Source: Methylotenera_A sp031381645 (GTDB lineage Bacteria; Pseudomonadota; Gammaproteobacteria; Burkholderiales; Methylophilaceae). From it: a stretch of DNA of 64,000 nucleotides. Positions 51,430 through 60,100 of this stretch are shown one piece after another. The position numbers were made by a program, and so were the translations under genes. The stretch covers positions 1-64,000 of the forward strand of contig JANMYB010000082.1 in NCBI GenBank assembly GCA_031381645.1, given 5' to 3'. Every line of letters starts with the position of its first letter. Position 1 is the stretch's first letter. Below the pieces are notes generated by a model, which saw only the letters and a list, made by a program, of their open reading frames with translations, had not been told where the DNA came from and ran no database searches.

Positions 51430-53679
51430 TTACTTGCTTTCATAATTAAATACGCCATCCCAATTTTTTCCTGGGGGCGATTTTTTAAATTGTTTTATAC
51501 GCCCTGCATACAAGACGCAGAGCGGATTCTGGGGTATATTTTTTAATTTTTTTTCTGCTAAATCCCAAGCTTGCTGACGATAACACCCAATCATTTCGTG
51601 ATACACATCCAGTTCATCTAATGTTTGTTTTGACACTTGCTCAGCCGTGCCCAGCGGCTCAAAAATGCTCACGGGCCTATCTTTACCTTTTACACGCACC
51701 ATATCCAGCTCACGATAAATCATATCCGGCGTTTGCGCTTTTACAAATTCGCTCACAATAATATCAGCGCCATAATTTTTGGTTAAGCCTTCAATACGCG
51801 AACCTAAATTAACGCTGTCGCCCATTACCGTGTAGGCCATGCGAAAGCTTGACCCCATATTGCCCACCACCATATCACCCGTATTTAGCCCAAACCCCAT
51901 GCGTATTTCAGGCCAGCCTTTCGCCACAAATTTCGCACTGATATCTTTCATGGCGGCGTTCATTGCTAAGGCCGCATTTAACGCATGTTGCGCGTGATTT
52001 TTATCGCGCAAGGGCGCGCCCCAGAATGCCATAATCGCATCGCCCATGTATTTATCAATCGTGCCGCGATTGCTATGTATAATTTGTGTCATAGGTGTCA
52101 AAAATTCGTTCATCATTTGCGTCAACTGTTGCGGATCAAGTCCTTCCGAAATTTGCGTAAATCCGCGAATATCAGAGAACAAAACTGTCATCTCGCGACT
52201 TTCGCCTTTCATGCTAATCGCCTCAGGATTTTTTGCCATTTCTTTCACCAATTCTGGTGGCACATATTGCCCAAAAAGTCCAGTCAATTGGCGCTTTCCG
52301 CGCGATTCTACAAAAAATCCATAGCTCATATTCAACAAGTAAATCAAACCTACCATGAGTAGCAATGAAGCCATTGGCAGCACCAAATTGGCATATTGCC
52401 AGCCCACAAAAATTATAACCAATACCGTCGCCAGTATACCCAAAGTCATCAATGTTGCTTTTAACGGATTTAAGCTTGGTAAAGTAAATGCTAGCAAAAA
52501 ACCTGCCAACAATAACAGTAGGAATTCGATGCCTTGCGTGAAGGCTGGGCGCTCTTTGATATTGTTATCCAAAATGCCCGAAATAATGTTGGCATGCACC
52601 TCAACACCTGGATAGTTACTTTGCATGGGCGTGGCACGCAAATCCATGAGACCAGGCGCAGTAGTGCCTACCAGCACGATTTTGTTTTTAAGACTTTTGG
52701 GGCGTACTTTATTTTTAAGTACATCGCTAGCAGAAACGTATTTATAACTTCCTTGCACACCGCGATACGGCACCAATGTTGCCACTCCCTCATCCACGGG
52801 AATGCGCTTATTAGCCACCTCAAACGCCTCTAAGCCAGCGTAATCTTCTCCCACACCTGTGGTAGCAAACTTGGCTACTATCACAGAGTTCTGCAAATAA
52901 GTGCGTGCTACGGCAAGTGCTAAAGAATCGTAATAATTCCCCTTGTATTTAATCAATGTAGAAATTTTACGCGTAATGCCATCAGCATCTGGTTCAGGGT
53001 TAAAATGCCCTGCTGAGTGAGCACTTTTCTGCAATGCGTCCAAATTCGCACCATATCCAGTAGCCTCAGTAAAAGCGATAGTCTCGTCATCAAAGCTCCC
53101 TGCAGAAAAAGTCTCTGCAGGCAATTGACCCACATGATTGGTATCGCCATGTAGCTGAAAATAATAACCCAACACCACCTTGCGATTTTTTAAGCTATTA
53201 GCAAAAATTTGATCGTAATCCAGCTGCGGCTTTACCATTTTCAACACATCCGCAAAACCAGCATCATCTTTTAAATACTTTTGTTGCATCCACTCCAAAT
53301 TTTTAAGACCAGAGCTTTCATCTTTCTCGGCAAACACGACGTCAAAACCCAGCGTATTGATTTCATAAGTCGCAAATAACTGATTAACCAACCTCGCCAT
53401 TTTATCGCGCCCCCAAGGCCAGCGGCCTTGCTCTATCAAGCTTTTCTCATCAATGTCGACGATTACAATTCGGCTATCAATCGTGTTTGGCATGAGTAAA
53501 TTCAAGCGCAAGTCATAGGTATAATTTTCCAACTTATGAATAAAATTAAGTGGTAGCACATGGCTTGCATGCAGCAGCATGAAAACAATCACTGCCAGAC
53601 TAAGTCCAAAGCTAATAACATGCTGCTTTACAAGTGCGGAGCAAGCCTTTAAAAATTTAGTCATTGAAAATAAGCGCAT
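51430..53679 (-). CDS. CHASE2-domain class III adenylate/guanylate cyclase
   Basis: A 749-residue membrane sensor cyclase. After an N-terminal helix (about 20-40) comes a periplasmic CHASE2 domain (about 45-365; IVIVDIDEKSLIEQGRWPWGRDKMA and KNKIVLVGTTAPGLMDLRATPM, in parts), three helices (about 370-450) and a cyclase domain with both metal aspartates (FSDIRGFT and KYMGDAIMAFWG), the base-selecting Lys in DKYMGD and YTVMGDSVNLGSRIE. The residues favour ATP, that is cAMP. An alternative start is ATG at 53664. It leads a three-gene operon of synthesis, breakdown and binding. Confidence 0.92.
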   Translation of the reverse strand: MRLFSMTKFLKACSALVKQHVISFGLSLAVIVFMLLHASHVLPLNFIHKLENYTYDLRLNLLMPNTIDSRIVIVDIDEKSLIEQGRWPWGRDKMARLVNQLFATYEINTLGFDVVFAEKDESSGLKNLEWMQQKYLKDDAGFADVLKMVKPQLDYDQIFANSLKNRKVVLGYYFQLHGDTNHVGQLPAETFSAGSFDDETIAFTEATGYGANLDALQKSAHSAGHFNPEPDADGITRKISTLIKYKGNYYDSLALAVARTYLQNSVIVAKFATTGVGEDYAGLEAFEVANKRIPVDEGVATLVPYRGVQGSYKYVSASDVLKNKVRPKSLKNKIVLVGTTAPGLMDLRATPMQSNYPGVEVHANIISGILDNNIKERPAFTQGIEFLLLLLAGFLLAFTLPSLNPLKATLMTLGILATVLVIIFVGWQYANLVLPMASLLLMVGLIYLLNMSYGFFVESRGKRQLTGLFGQYVPPELVKEMAKNPEAISMKGESREMTVLFSDIRGFTQISEGLDPQQLTQMMNEFLTPMTQIIHSNRGTIDKYMGDAIMAFWGAPLRDKNHAQHALNAALAMNAAMKDISAKFVAKGWPEIRMGFGLNTGDMVVGNMGSSFRMAYTVMGDSVNLGSRIEGLTKNYGADIIVSEFVKAQTPDMIYRELDMVRVKGKDRPVSIFEPLGTAEQVSKQTLDELDVYHEMIGCYRQQAWDLAEKKLKNIPQNPLCVLYAGRIKQFKKSPPGKNWDGVFNYESK

Positions 53680-53844
53680 TGGGATTTATATAAAACACTT
53701 ATGCTAGTTTAATTAGTTGATTTTAATGTTATTTTTGGCATTTTAACCATTAGCATAACGTATAATCAACGCATTGAATAGCGAGTATTAATAGTTAATT
53801 CATTATATGATTTGATAAAGACGACAACACATGAGAAAAACTCT

Positions 53845-54513
53845 ATGCTCGATACTGCTTACGATGTCCCCATAGAAATCAGCTTTAGCGTCGCGCCAAG
53901 CGCCAGCGTGATCTGGTTGCACGGCTTAGGCGCAGATGGCAACGATTTTGAGCCCGTAGTAAAAGTACTTAATTTGCCGCATGTACGCTTTATTTTGCCG
54001 CATGCTACTTTTAAAAAAGTCACCGCTAATAACGGCTATGAAATGCGTGCTTGGTATGACATTTTTGGCTTTACTCCTAGTAGTCGCGAAGACGAAGCAG
54101 GCGTGCGCGAAAGCCAAACTTATGTCGAGTCACTCATCAACAAAGAGGTTGCACGCGGAATCCCTGCCAATCGTATTGTGCTGGCTGGTTTTTCGCAAGG
54201 GGGCGCAATTGCATTGCATACAGCACTGCGCCAGAAGCAAGCGCTGGCGGGCGTGCTGGCGCTATCAACTTATTTGCCATTAAAAGCCAGTTTAGCGAAA
54301 GAAAAAACCCAGGCAAATCAAAATATCCCCATTTTTATGGCACATGGTACGTTTGATAGTGTAATTAGTTTAACCACCTGCCGCATCTCTTTTGAGATGC
54401 TACAAACCCAACAGTACACGCTTAATTGGCACGAGTATCCGATGGCGCATTCGGTAAATCAGCAAGAAATTGACGATATTCGTACATTTTTATTGCAGGT
54501 TTTAGGCGATTAA
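53845..54513 (+). CDS. Carboxylesterase (phospholipase/carboxylesterase family)
   Basis: A 222-residue alpha/beta hydrolase. WLHGLGADGNDFEPVV holds the oxyanion loop, GFSQGGAIAL the nucleophile Ser, GTFDSVI the Asp and AHSVNQQEIDDI the His. It matches the YpfH/acyl-protein thioesterase-like family. The ATG at 53845 is preceded by GAG at 53833; a TTG at 53812 is possible but less likely. It is divergent from the cyclase gene and upstream of xseB. The natural substrate is not known. Confidence 0.9.
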   Translation: MLDTAYDVPIEISFSVAPSASVIWLHGLGADGNDFEPVVKVLNLPHVRFILPHATFKKVTANNGYEMRAWYDIFGFTPSSREDEAGVRESQTYVESLINKEVARGIPANRIVLAGFSQGGAIALHTALRQKQALAGVLALSTYLPLKASLAKEKTQANQNIPIFMAHGTFDSVISLTTCRISFEMLQTQQYTLNWHEYPMAHSVNQQEIDDIRTFLLQVLGD

Positions 54514-54570
54514 TCCAATGATTTAATACGCAACAATCATAAGTTTTGCTAAAATCACCGACTAAATATC

Positions 54571-54807
54571 ATGCCAAATAACAATTCAACATCGCAGCTC
54601 AATTTTGAAAGCGCCATTGCAGAGCTGGAAATGCTTGTCAGCCAGATGGAATCAGACAAACTGCCGCTTGAACAATCTTTAAAAGCCTATCAACGCGGCG
54701 CGGAATTGTTGCAAATTTGCCAAAAATCGCTGACGGATGCGGCGCAACAAGTACAGATTTTGACTGAAGCCAATAAATTGGCCGATTTTAGCCCAAAAGA
54801 TGAATAA
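54571..54807 (+). CDS. xseB: Exodeoxyribonuclease VII small subunit
   Basis: The 78-residue helical small subunit of ExoVII. Family motifs are NFESAIAELEMLVSQMESDKLPLEQSLKAYQRGAELLQICQKSL (in parts FESAIAELEMLV and LPLEQSLKAYQRG). It directly precedes ispA and dxs, a conserved order in proteobacteria. The large subunit XseA is not in the window. Confidence 0.95.
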   Translation: MPNNNSTSQLNFESAIAELEMLVSQMESDKLPLEQSLKAYQRGAELLQICQKSLTDAAQQVQILTEANKLADFSPKDE

Positions 54808-54812
54808 ACCCC

Positions 54813-55739
54813 ATGAATAAACCAATGACTGCGCCAATTAATGAACAAACAGCTGATTTTAACGCTTGGGCTACTGATATGCAGGTACGCATGGAAAATG
54901 TACTTGAGGCAAATATGCCACCGACCACGGTTTCACCTATGCGCTTACATGAGGCCATGCGCTACTCTACCCTAGGAGGTGGTAAACGTGTACGCGCGCT
55001 GCTGGCCTACGCCGCGGGCGAGTTTTGTGGCGCAGAGCTTGAAAAAATTGATATTCCAGCAGCTGCAGTAGAAGTGATTCATGCTTTTTCACTGGTACAT
55101 GATGATTTGCCGTGTATGGATGATGATGATTTGCGCCGCGGCAAGCCGACCACTCACAAACAGTATGGTGATGCCATGGCTTTGTTGGTGGGTGATGCAT
55201 TGCAAAGTTTGGCATTTCAGCTGATATCGCAAGATAAATTACTCAAGCACGCCACACAAAAATTGCAAATGTTGCATATTCTAGCTCTCGCCAGCGGCTC
55301 GCGCGGCATGGCGGGCGGTCAGGCGATTGACATCGAAAGTATTGGTATTCCGCTCACTCGCGCAGAACTCGAACACATGCACATACAGAAAACTGGCGCG
55401 CTAATTCGCGCAGCAGCTTTATTGGGTGCATATAGTAGCGATGAACCTAAAGAAGATAAAGTAAAAGCCATTGACCACTTCGCAAAAGCTATTGGTCTTG
55501 CATTTCAGGTGGTGGACGACATTTTGGATGCCGAAGCGGACACGCAAACTTTAGGCAAAACCGCGGGTAAAGATAAACTCAATAACAAATCTACTTACGT
55601 CACTATTTTAGGCTTATCGGCCGCGAAACAATTGGCAAGCGAACTGCACGCCAACGCGATGGCCGCACTCTCATTTTACGGTCGCGAGGCTGATTTATTA
55701 CGGCATCTGGCTAATTTTATTACACAACGTAGCTTTTAA
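54813..55739 (+). CDS. ispA: Farnesyl/geranyl diphosphate synthase
   Basis: IspA condenses IPP with DMAPP and GPP to make farnesyl diphosphate for quinones and undecaprenyl carriers. The first Asp-rich motif is LVHDDLPCMDDDDLRRGKPT, the second VVDDILD; GGGKRVRALLAYAAG binds the diphosphate. The 308 residues fit. It lies 5 bp after xseB and 15 bp before dxs, giving an isoprenoid operon. Confidence 0.96.
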   Translation: MNKPMTAPINEQTADFNAWATDMQVRMENVLEANMPPTTVSPMRLHEAMRYSTLGGGKRVRALLAYAAGEFCGAELEKIDIPAAAVEVIHAFSLVHDDLPCMDDDDLRRGKPTTHKQYGDAMALLVGDALQSLAFQLISQDKLLKHATQKLQMLHILALASGSRGMAGGQAIDIESIGIPLTRAELEHMHIQKTGALIRAAALLGAYSSDEPKEDKVKAIDHFAKAIGLAFQVVDDILDAEADTQTLGKTAGKDKLNNKSTYVTILGLSAAKQLASELHANAMAALSFYGREADLLRHLANFITQRSF

Positions 55740-55754
55740 GGCAACTCCTCTATT

Positions 55755-57638
55755 TTGCCACTTCTAGATTCAATCAACTCGCCCGAAGACTTGCGTAAGC
55801 TCAGCCGCGAAGAACTTGGCGTATTAGCAAATGAATTACGCGCGTTTTTAATCGATAGCGTATCTAAAACTGGTGGGCATCTCGCCTCAAATTTAGGCGT
55901 TGTCGAGCTAACCATCGCGTTACATTATGTGTTCAACACGCCAGACGACCGCTTGGTTTGGGATGTTGGCCATCAAACTTATCCACACAAAATCCTCACT
56001 GGCCGCCGCAGCGCCATGGCTGGCTTGCGCAAACCTAGCGGCATTGCGGGCTTCCCGCGCCGCAATGAGAGTCCATACGATACCTTCGGCACTGGGCATT
56101 CCAGCACCTCGATTTCTGCTGCTCTAGGCATGGCGATTGCTGCTAAGCAATTGAATTCAGAGCGCCGTAGTGTGGCGGTTATTGGCGATGGTGCAATGAC
56201 CGCTGGCATGGCTTTTGAAGCGCTTAATAATGCTGGTGATATGGACGCCAACATGCTAGTGATTTTGAATGACAACGACATGAGCATCTCCAACAACGTC
56301 GGTGCACTGAATAATTATTTAGCCAGATTACTTTCTGGACGCTTTTACGACAGCGTGCGCCGCAGTGGCAAAAAAGTACTAGATGTCATGCCTCCGCCAG
56401 TCAAAGAGTTCGCTAAACGCGCCGAAGAACACGCCAAAGGCATGGTTGCACCTGGTGGCACACTATTTGAGGAGTTTGGCTTCAATTACATCGGCCCGAT
56501 TGACGGCCATGATTTGCCTGTGTTGCTGGATACTTTAAGCAATATTCGCGAGTTAAAAGGTATGCAATTTTTGCATATTGTGACACAAAAAGGCAAGGGA
56601 TTTGAGCCTGCCGAAGATGACCCGAATAAATTCCATGGTGTGAACAAATTCGACCCAAGCAATGGCGTTTCATACAGTGCTAGTAGTGCAAAAACTTACA
56701 CACAGGTGTTTGGTGATTGGCTACTGGATATGGCTGAAAAAGACGATAAATTAGTGGGTATTACGCCCGCCATGTGTGACGGTTCTGGTTTAAATACATT
56801 TGCAGAAAAATACCCAAACCGTTATTTTGATGTCGGCATTGCCGAACAGCACGCGCTGACTTTCGCCGCAGGCATGGCTTGCGATGGCTTAAAACCTGTT
56901 GTCGCGATTTACAGTACGTTTTTGCAGCGAGCTTACGATCAACTGATTCACGACATTGCTTTGCAGAACTTAGACGTGTTATTCGCAATCGACCGCGCTG
57001 GCTTGGTTGGCGCGGATGGCCCAACACATGCAGGTAGTTTTGATTTAAGCTACTTACGCTGTATTCCCAACATCGTCATCATGGCGCCCAGTGACGAAAA
57101 TGAATGTAGGCAAATGTTGACGACAGGCTACCAATACCAAGGCGTAGCTGCGGTGCGCTACCCGCGTGGCGTTGGCACTGGAGCAACAATTAGCAAAGCT
57201 CTTGAAACTTTGCCTATTGGTAAAGGTGCCATTATTAAAAGTACCAGTGTACGCAAGTCTTCTATTAAAAAAGGTAAAACTGAAAAAAGGATTGCGATTT
57301 TAGCTTTTGGAAGCATGTTAAAACCTGCTCTGGAAGCCTCATCAGTATTGGGCTGCAGCGTTGCTAATATGCGCTTTATCAAACCCTTGGATATTGATTT
57401 AATTACACAACTCGCCAGCTCACACGATTTAATTGTAACGGTAGAAGAAAACGCGCTGATGGGAGGAGCAGGATCGGCAGTGCTAGAAGTCATGCAAATG
57501 CTCAACTTAAACAATCCTACTTTATGCCTTGGTTTGCCCGACACGTTTATCGAGCACGGTGTGCATGAAACCATGCTGGCGGATTGCGGCCTAGATAGCG
57601 CTGGGATTACTAAAGCCATTCAACAAAAAATAAATTAA
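55755..57638 (+). CDS. dxs: 1-deoxy-D-xylulose-5-phosphate synthase
   Basis: DXS is the first enzyme of the MEP isoprenoid pathway. The ThDP motif GDGAMTAGMAFEALNNAG...NDND, the catalytic WDVGHQTYPHKILTGR, the pyrimidine-domain DVGIAEQHALTFAAGMA and the R-x-D loop FAIDRAGLVGADGPTHAG are intact. The 627 residues fit the family. The start is a TTG at 55755, the only position matching the conserved LLDSINSPEDLRKLSREEL. Confidence 0.96.
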   Translation: MPLLDSINSPEDLRKLSREELGVLANELRAFLIDSVSKTGGHLASNLGVVELTIALHYVFNTPDDRLVWDVGHQTYPHKILTGRRSAMAGLRKPSGIAGFPRRNESPYDTFGTGHSSTSISAALGMAIAAKQLNSERRSVAVIGDGAMTAGMAFEALNNAGDMDANMLVILNDNDMSISNNVGALNNYLARLLSGRFYDSVRRSGKKVLDVMPPPVKEFAKRAEEHAKGMVAPGGTLFEEFGFNYIGPIDGHDLPVLLDTLSNIRELKGMQFLHIVTQKGKGFEPAEDDPNKFHGVNKFDPSNGVSYSASSAKTYTQVFGDWLLDMAEKDDKLVGITPAMCDGSGLNTFAEKYPNRYFDVGIAEQHALTFAAGMACDGLKPVVAIYSTFLQRAYDQLIHDIALQNLDVLFAIDRAGLVGADGPTHAGSFDLSYLRCIPNIVIMAPSDENECRQMLTTGYQYQGVAAVRYPRGVGTGATISKALETLPIGKGAIIKSTSVRKSSIKKGKTEKRIAILAFGSMLKPALEASSVLGCSVANMRFIKPLDIDLITQLASSHDLIVTVEENALMGGAGSAVLEVMQMLNLNNPTLCLGLPDTFIEHGVHETMLADCGLDSAGITKAIQQKIN

Positions 57639-57700
57639 TTCTATTGAATTATTCGGCTTTAACCCAATCTATCTCTCTAAGAAAAACTTATTTACACATG

Positions 57701-57712
57701 CTCGCATGCGAG
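57701..57712. promoter_or_regulatory. 12-bp perfect palindrome upstream of folE2
   Basis: CTCGCATGCGAG is fully self-complementary, 35 bp before the folE2 start codon and inside a wider ATTCGGC...GCCGAAT pair (57652 and 57731 regions). It could be an operator. FolE2 is controlled by Zur in some bacteria, but this palindrome does not look like a Zur box. Confidence 0.4.
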
Positions 57713-57747
57713 TAAAATTTTAACTTAATGCCGAATCGCGCAAAATT

Positions 57748-58584
57748 ATGGAATCGCCCGAATTTATGAACCAGCCCATCTTACCAGATCACGCCAAAAG
57801 TCCGATTGAAGACACGCAAGGCATGCCAGACGTACGTCACTTAGACATCAACAAAGTCGGGATCAAATCTATTCGTCACCCAGTCATTGTTAAAGATAAA
57901 AGTGGTGGCGAACAAAGTACTGTGGCTGTTTTCGACATGTATGTGCATTTGCCGCACAACTTTAAAGGCACGCACATGTCGCGCTTTGTCGAAATTTTAA
58001 ACACCAACGAACACGCGATTTCGATTGAATCTTTCGAGAGCATTTTGCGCGAAATGGTGAAGCGCTTAGAAGCTGATTCTGGTTATGTAGAAATGCGTTT
58101 TCCCTACTTTGTTAACAAAGCAGCGCCGATTTCTGGTGTAAAAAGTCTATTAGATTATGATGTTACGTTTATCGGTGAGATTAAAAATGGTAAATTCAAC
58201 ATTACAGTAAAAGTGTTGGTTCCCGTCACCAGCTTATGTCCTTGTAGCAAAAAAATCTCCGATTACGGTGCGCACAATCAACGCAGCCACGTCACTGTGA
58301 CCGCATTAATTAACGATTTTATCTGGATTGAAGACATTATCACTTTAGTGGAAAAACAAGCTTCGTGCGAGTTATATGGCTTACTAAAACGTCCTGACGA
58401 AAAATTCGTCACCGAACGCGCTTACGATAATCCAAAATTTGTGGAAGACATGGTGCGCGACGTGGCCGCACAATTAAATACCGAAAAACGTATTGATGCT
58501 TATGTAGTGGAAAGTGAAAACTTTGAGAGTATTCACAATCATAGTGCATATGCTTTAATCGAAAACGATAAACGTAAAAAATAA
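57748..58584 (+). CDS. folE2: GTP cyclohydrolase FolE2 (type IB)
   Basis: FolE2 makes dihydroneopterin triphosphate for folate and needs no zinc, unlike FolE. The 278 residues carry the family motifs DVRHLDINKVGIKSIRHPV, GTHMSRFVEILN, the catalytic Cys segment VPVTSLCPCSKKISDYGAHNQRSHV (in parts) and FVEDMVRDVAAQL. The ATG at 57766 is an alternative start 6 codons in. It stands behind dxs in the same direction with a 109-bp gap, so it likely has its own promoter. Confidence 0.94.
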   Translation: MESPEFMNQPILPDHAKSPIEDTQGMPDVRHLDINKVGIKSIRHPVIVKDKSGGEQSTVAVFDMYVHLPHNFKGTHMSRFVEILNTNEHAISIESFESILREMVKRLEADSGYVEMRFPYFVNKAAPISGVKSLLDYDVTFIGEIKNGKFNITVKVLVPVTSLCPCSKKISDYGAHNQRSHVTVTALINDFIWIEDIITLVEKQASCELYGLLKRPDEKFVTERAYDNPKFVEDMVRDVAAQLNTEKRIDAYVVESENFESIHNHSAYALIENDKRKK

Positions 58585-58601
58585 TTGAGGCATGACTTAT
58601 T

Positions 58602-58835
58602 ATGAGTCAAACAGAGAAAGTTTCACAAGAAACCAAACAAAAAGCATCTATTTTTCAAATCATGAAAGCAGTAGCATGGAGCATGCTGGGCGTTCGCCAA
58701 CAAAAAGGCTACGAGGATGACACTGCTAAAATCACACTAAAACAGGCTGTTATTGCTGGCTTGATGGGTGGCGTGATATTTGTGACATCAATTCTGATAG
58801 TCGTCAGCTTTATCATAAAATATGCAGGTAAGTGA
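58602..58835 (+). CDS. DUF2970 membrane protein
   Basis: A 77-residue protein with a short cytoplasmic N-terminus, the DUF2970 motif AVAWSMLGVRQQKGYEDD and one C-terminal membrane helix (about 50-72). DUF2970 proteins are small, conserved in betaproteobacteria and of unknown function. It follows folE2 at 17 bp, so the two may be cotranscribed. A second related gene lies 63 bp downstream. Confidence 0.85.
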   Translation: MSQTEKVSQETKQKASIFQIMKAVAWSMLGVRQQKGYEDDTAKITLKQAVIAGLMGGVIFVTSILIVVSFIIKYAGK

Positions 58836-58898
58836 TTGAATCAAAAAATATTCTGAATAAATATGCAATAGACTCACACTATAGCACGACCCAACAAA

Positions 58899-59090
58899 AT
58901 GATATCAACTATTCGACTGATTCTGACTGTCACACTAAGAATTCTCGGTATACGCAACAGCAAAGTTAGTGAGTACGATGTCGGGCAATTAAGTGGTATG
59001 CAAGTTGGCTATGCCTGCATACTGGCATTATTGGGATTCACCGCAATTATCGGCCTGTTATGTATACTTGTTGTTAAAGCCATGAGCTAA
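58899..59090 (+). CDS. Second DUF2970-like small membrane protein
   Basis: A 63-residue protein with the same pattern as its neighbour: a TLRILGIRNSKVSEYDVGQL segment followed by one membrane helix (about 35-60). The identity to the upstream gene is low but the layout is the same, so it reads as a diverged paralogue. It could be missed by length cut-offs. Its own ATG at 58899 has no strong ribosome-binding site. It precedes the dodecin gene. Confidence 0.65.
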   Translation: MISTIRLILTVTLRILGIRNSKVSEYDVGQLSGMQVGYACILALLGFTAIIGLLCILVVKAMS

Positions 59091-59133
59091 AAATTTTATT
59101 TTTCAACTGTTTTTTTAAGAAAGTAGGTACAAC

Positions 59134-59367
59134 ATGTCTGTCGCAAAAGTGATTGAAATTATTGCCTCTAGTAAAAAAAGTTTTGAAGATGCGGTTGCAC
59201 AAGGCGTAATTAAAGCTGCCGATTCTCTGCACGACATTACTGGCGCGTGGGTGAAAGAGCAAAGTGTGAAGGTGACCAACGGAAAAATTGTAGAATATCG
59301 CGTGAATATGAAGGTGACATTTGTGCTGAAAGATGCGGCAAAAACTACTAAAGCTAAAAAGAAATAG
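59134..59367 (+). CDS. Dodecin (flavin-binding dodecameric protein)
   Basis: This is a small flavin storage/buffer protein of 77 residues, slightly longer than usual because of a Lys-rich tail (KTTKAKKK). Core motifs are VAKVIEIIASSKKSFEDAVAQGVIKAA and ITGAWVKEQSVKVTNGKIVEYRVNMKVTFVL (in parts), including the conserved Trp that stacks on the flavin. A clear AGAAAGTAGG stretch precedes the ATG. It is followed by element A copy 5 as probable terminator. Confidence 0.93.
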   Translation: MSVAKVIEIIASSKKSFEDAVAQGVIKAADSLHDITGAWVKEQSVKVTNGKIVEYRVNMKVTFVLKDAAKTTKAKKK

Positions 59368-59381
59368 TTTAATTAATTCAA

Positions 59382-59432
59382 AATAGCATGCCCTGCAAGA
59401 CAATATCCATGAGGCTTGCAGGGCATGCTATT
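59382..59432. repeat. Element A, copy 5 (18-bp perfect stem)
   Basis: Arms AATAGCATGCCCTGCAAG (59382-59399) and its exact reverse complement (59415-59432) enclose the 15-nt loop ACAATATCCATGAGG. It lies between the convergent dodecin and protease genes, 15 bp after one stop and 11 bp before the other. It is the best preserved copy in the window. Confidence 0.9.
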
Positions 59433-59442
59433 CTAGTTTTTA

Positions 59443-60090
59443 TTAGTATTTTTTAGTCAGCGTCATAATAGAATTATCACGCTTCATATCCAGCCGATTT
59501 AACGCCGACATACCCAACAATACCACGCTAGGCGAACCGCCCTCAATGACTGAAGCATCCACATCGTTCAACACAATCGTACCGATTTTTAATGTGTTCA
59601 ATTTGACGTGATAGACTTGCACCAAACCATTGGCGGTAGAGCTCAACCCTTTTTCGCCTTTTTCATAATCAATTTTTGCATATTTCGCATCTCCGCTATT
59701 GAAGGCAACTGTCGTCGCGCCAGTATCTACTAGGTATTTCAGCGATACGCCATTCACCGATAAATTGCCCAAAAAATGCCCTGATTGATCCGCATACAAC
59801 CTCACTGGATCATTATTTTGCGGTCTACCACCGCCCGCAACCGAAGCTGCCTGCCCCATTTTAAGCGTTTGGCGCTTGCCTTCCACCATAAATGTCGCGA
59901 CTTCACTATTCGCCGAAATTAATTTTACGCCATCGACCGTTTGGCCTGCAGATAAGCTACGCGGCGCACCGCCATTAATCGTCACCAGCGCTTTATTGCT
60001 AAACAATCCCACTACGTTCACGCGCGTTTCGGCAAACGCTTGCGCGGCTAGCAAGCTCATCAACAAACTCAATAAAAATTTAACTTTCAT
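59443..60090 (-). CDS. Retropepsin-like aspartic protease (clan AA, TIGR02281 type), exported
   Basis: The ATG at 60090 gives a signal peptide (KVKFLLSLLMSLLAAQAFA). The first half has a small SH3-like region (NVVGLFSNKALVTINGGAPRSL); the second half is the retropepsin-like domain with LVDTGATTVAFN, where the Asp-Thr-Gly is the catalytic triad, and IVLNDVDASVI, VVLLGMSALNRLD. It is a periplasmic single-chain aspartic protease of unknown substrate. An upstream start at 60126 would add a non-family extension. Confidence 0.88.
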   Translation of the reverse strand: MKVKFLLSLLMSLLAAQAFAETRVNVVGLFSNKALVTINGGAPRSLSAGQTVDGVKLISANSEVATFMVEGKRQTLKMGQAASVAGGGRPQNNDPVRLYADQSGHFLGNLSVNGVSLKYLVDTGATTVAFNSGDAKYAKIDYEKGEKGLSSTANGLVQVYHVKLNTLKIGTIVLNDVDASVIEGGSPSVVLLGMSALNRLDMKRDNSIMTLTKKY

Positions 60091-60100
60091 CAAAGTTCCT

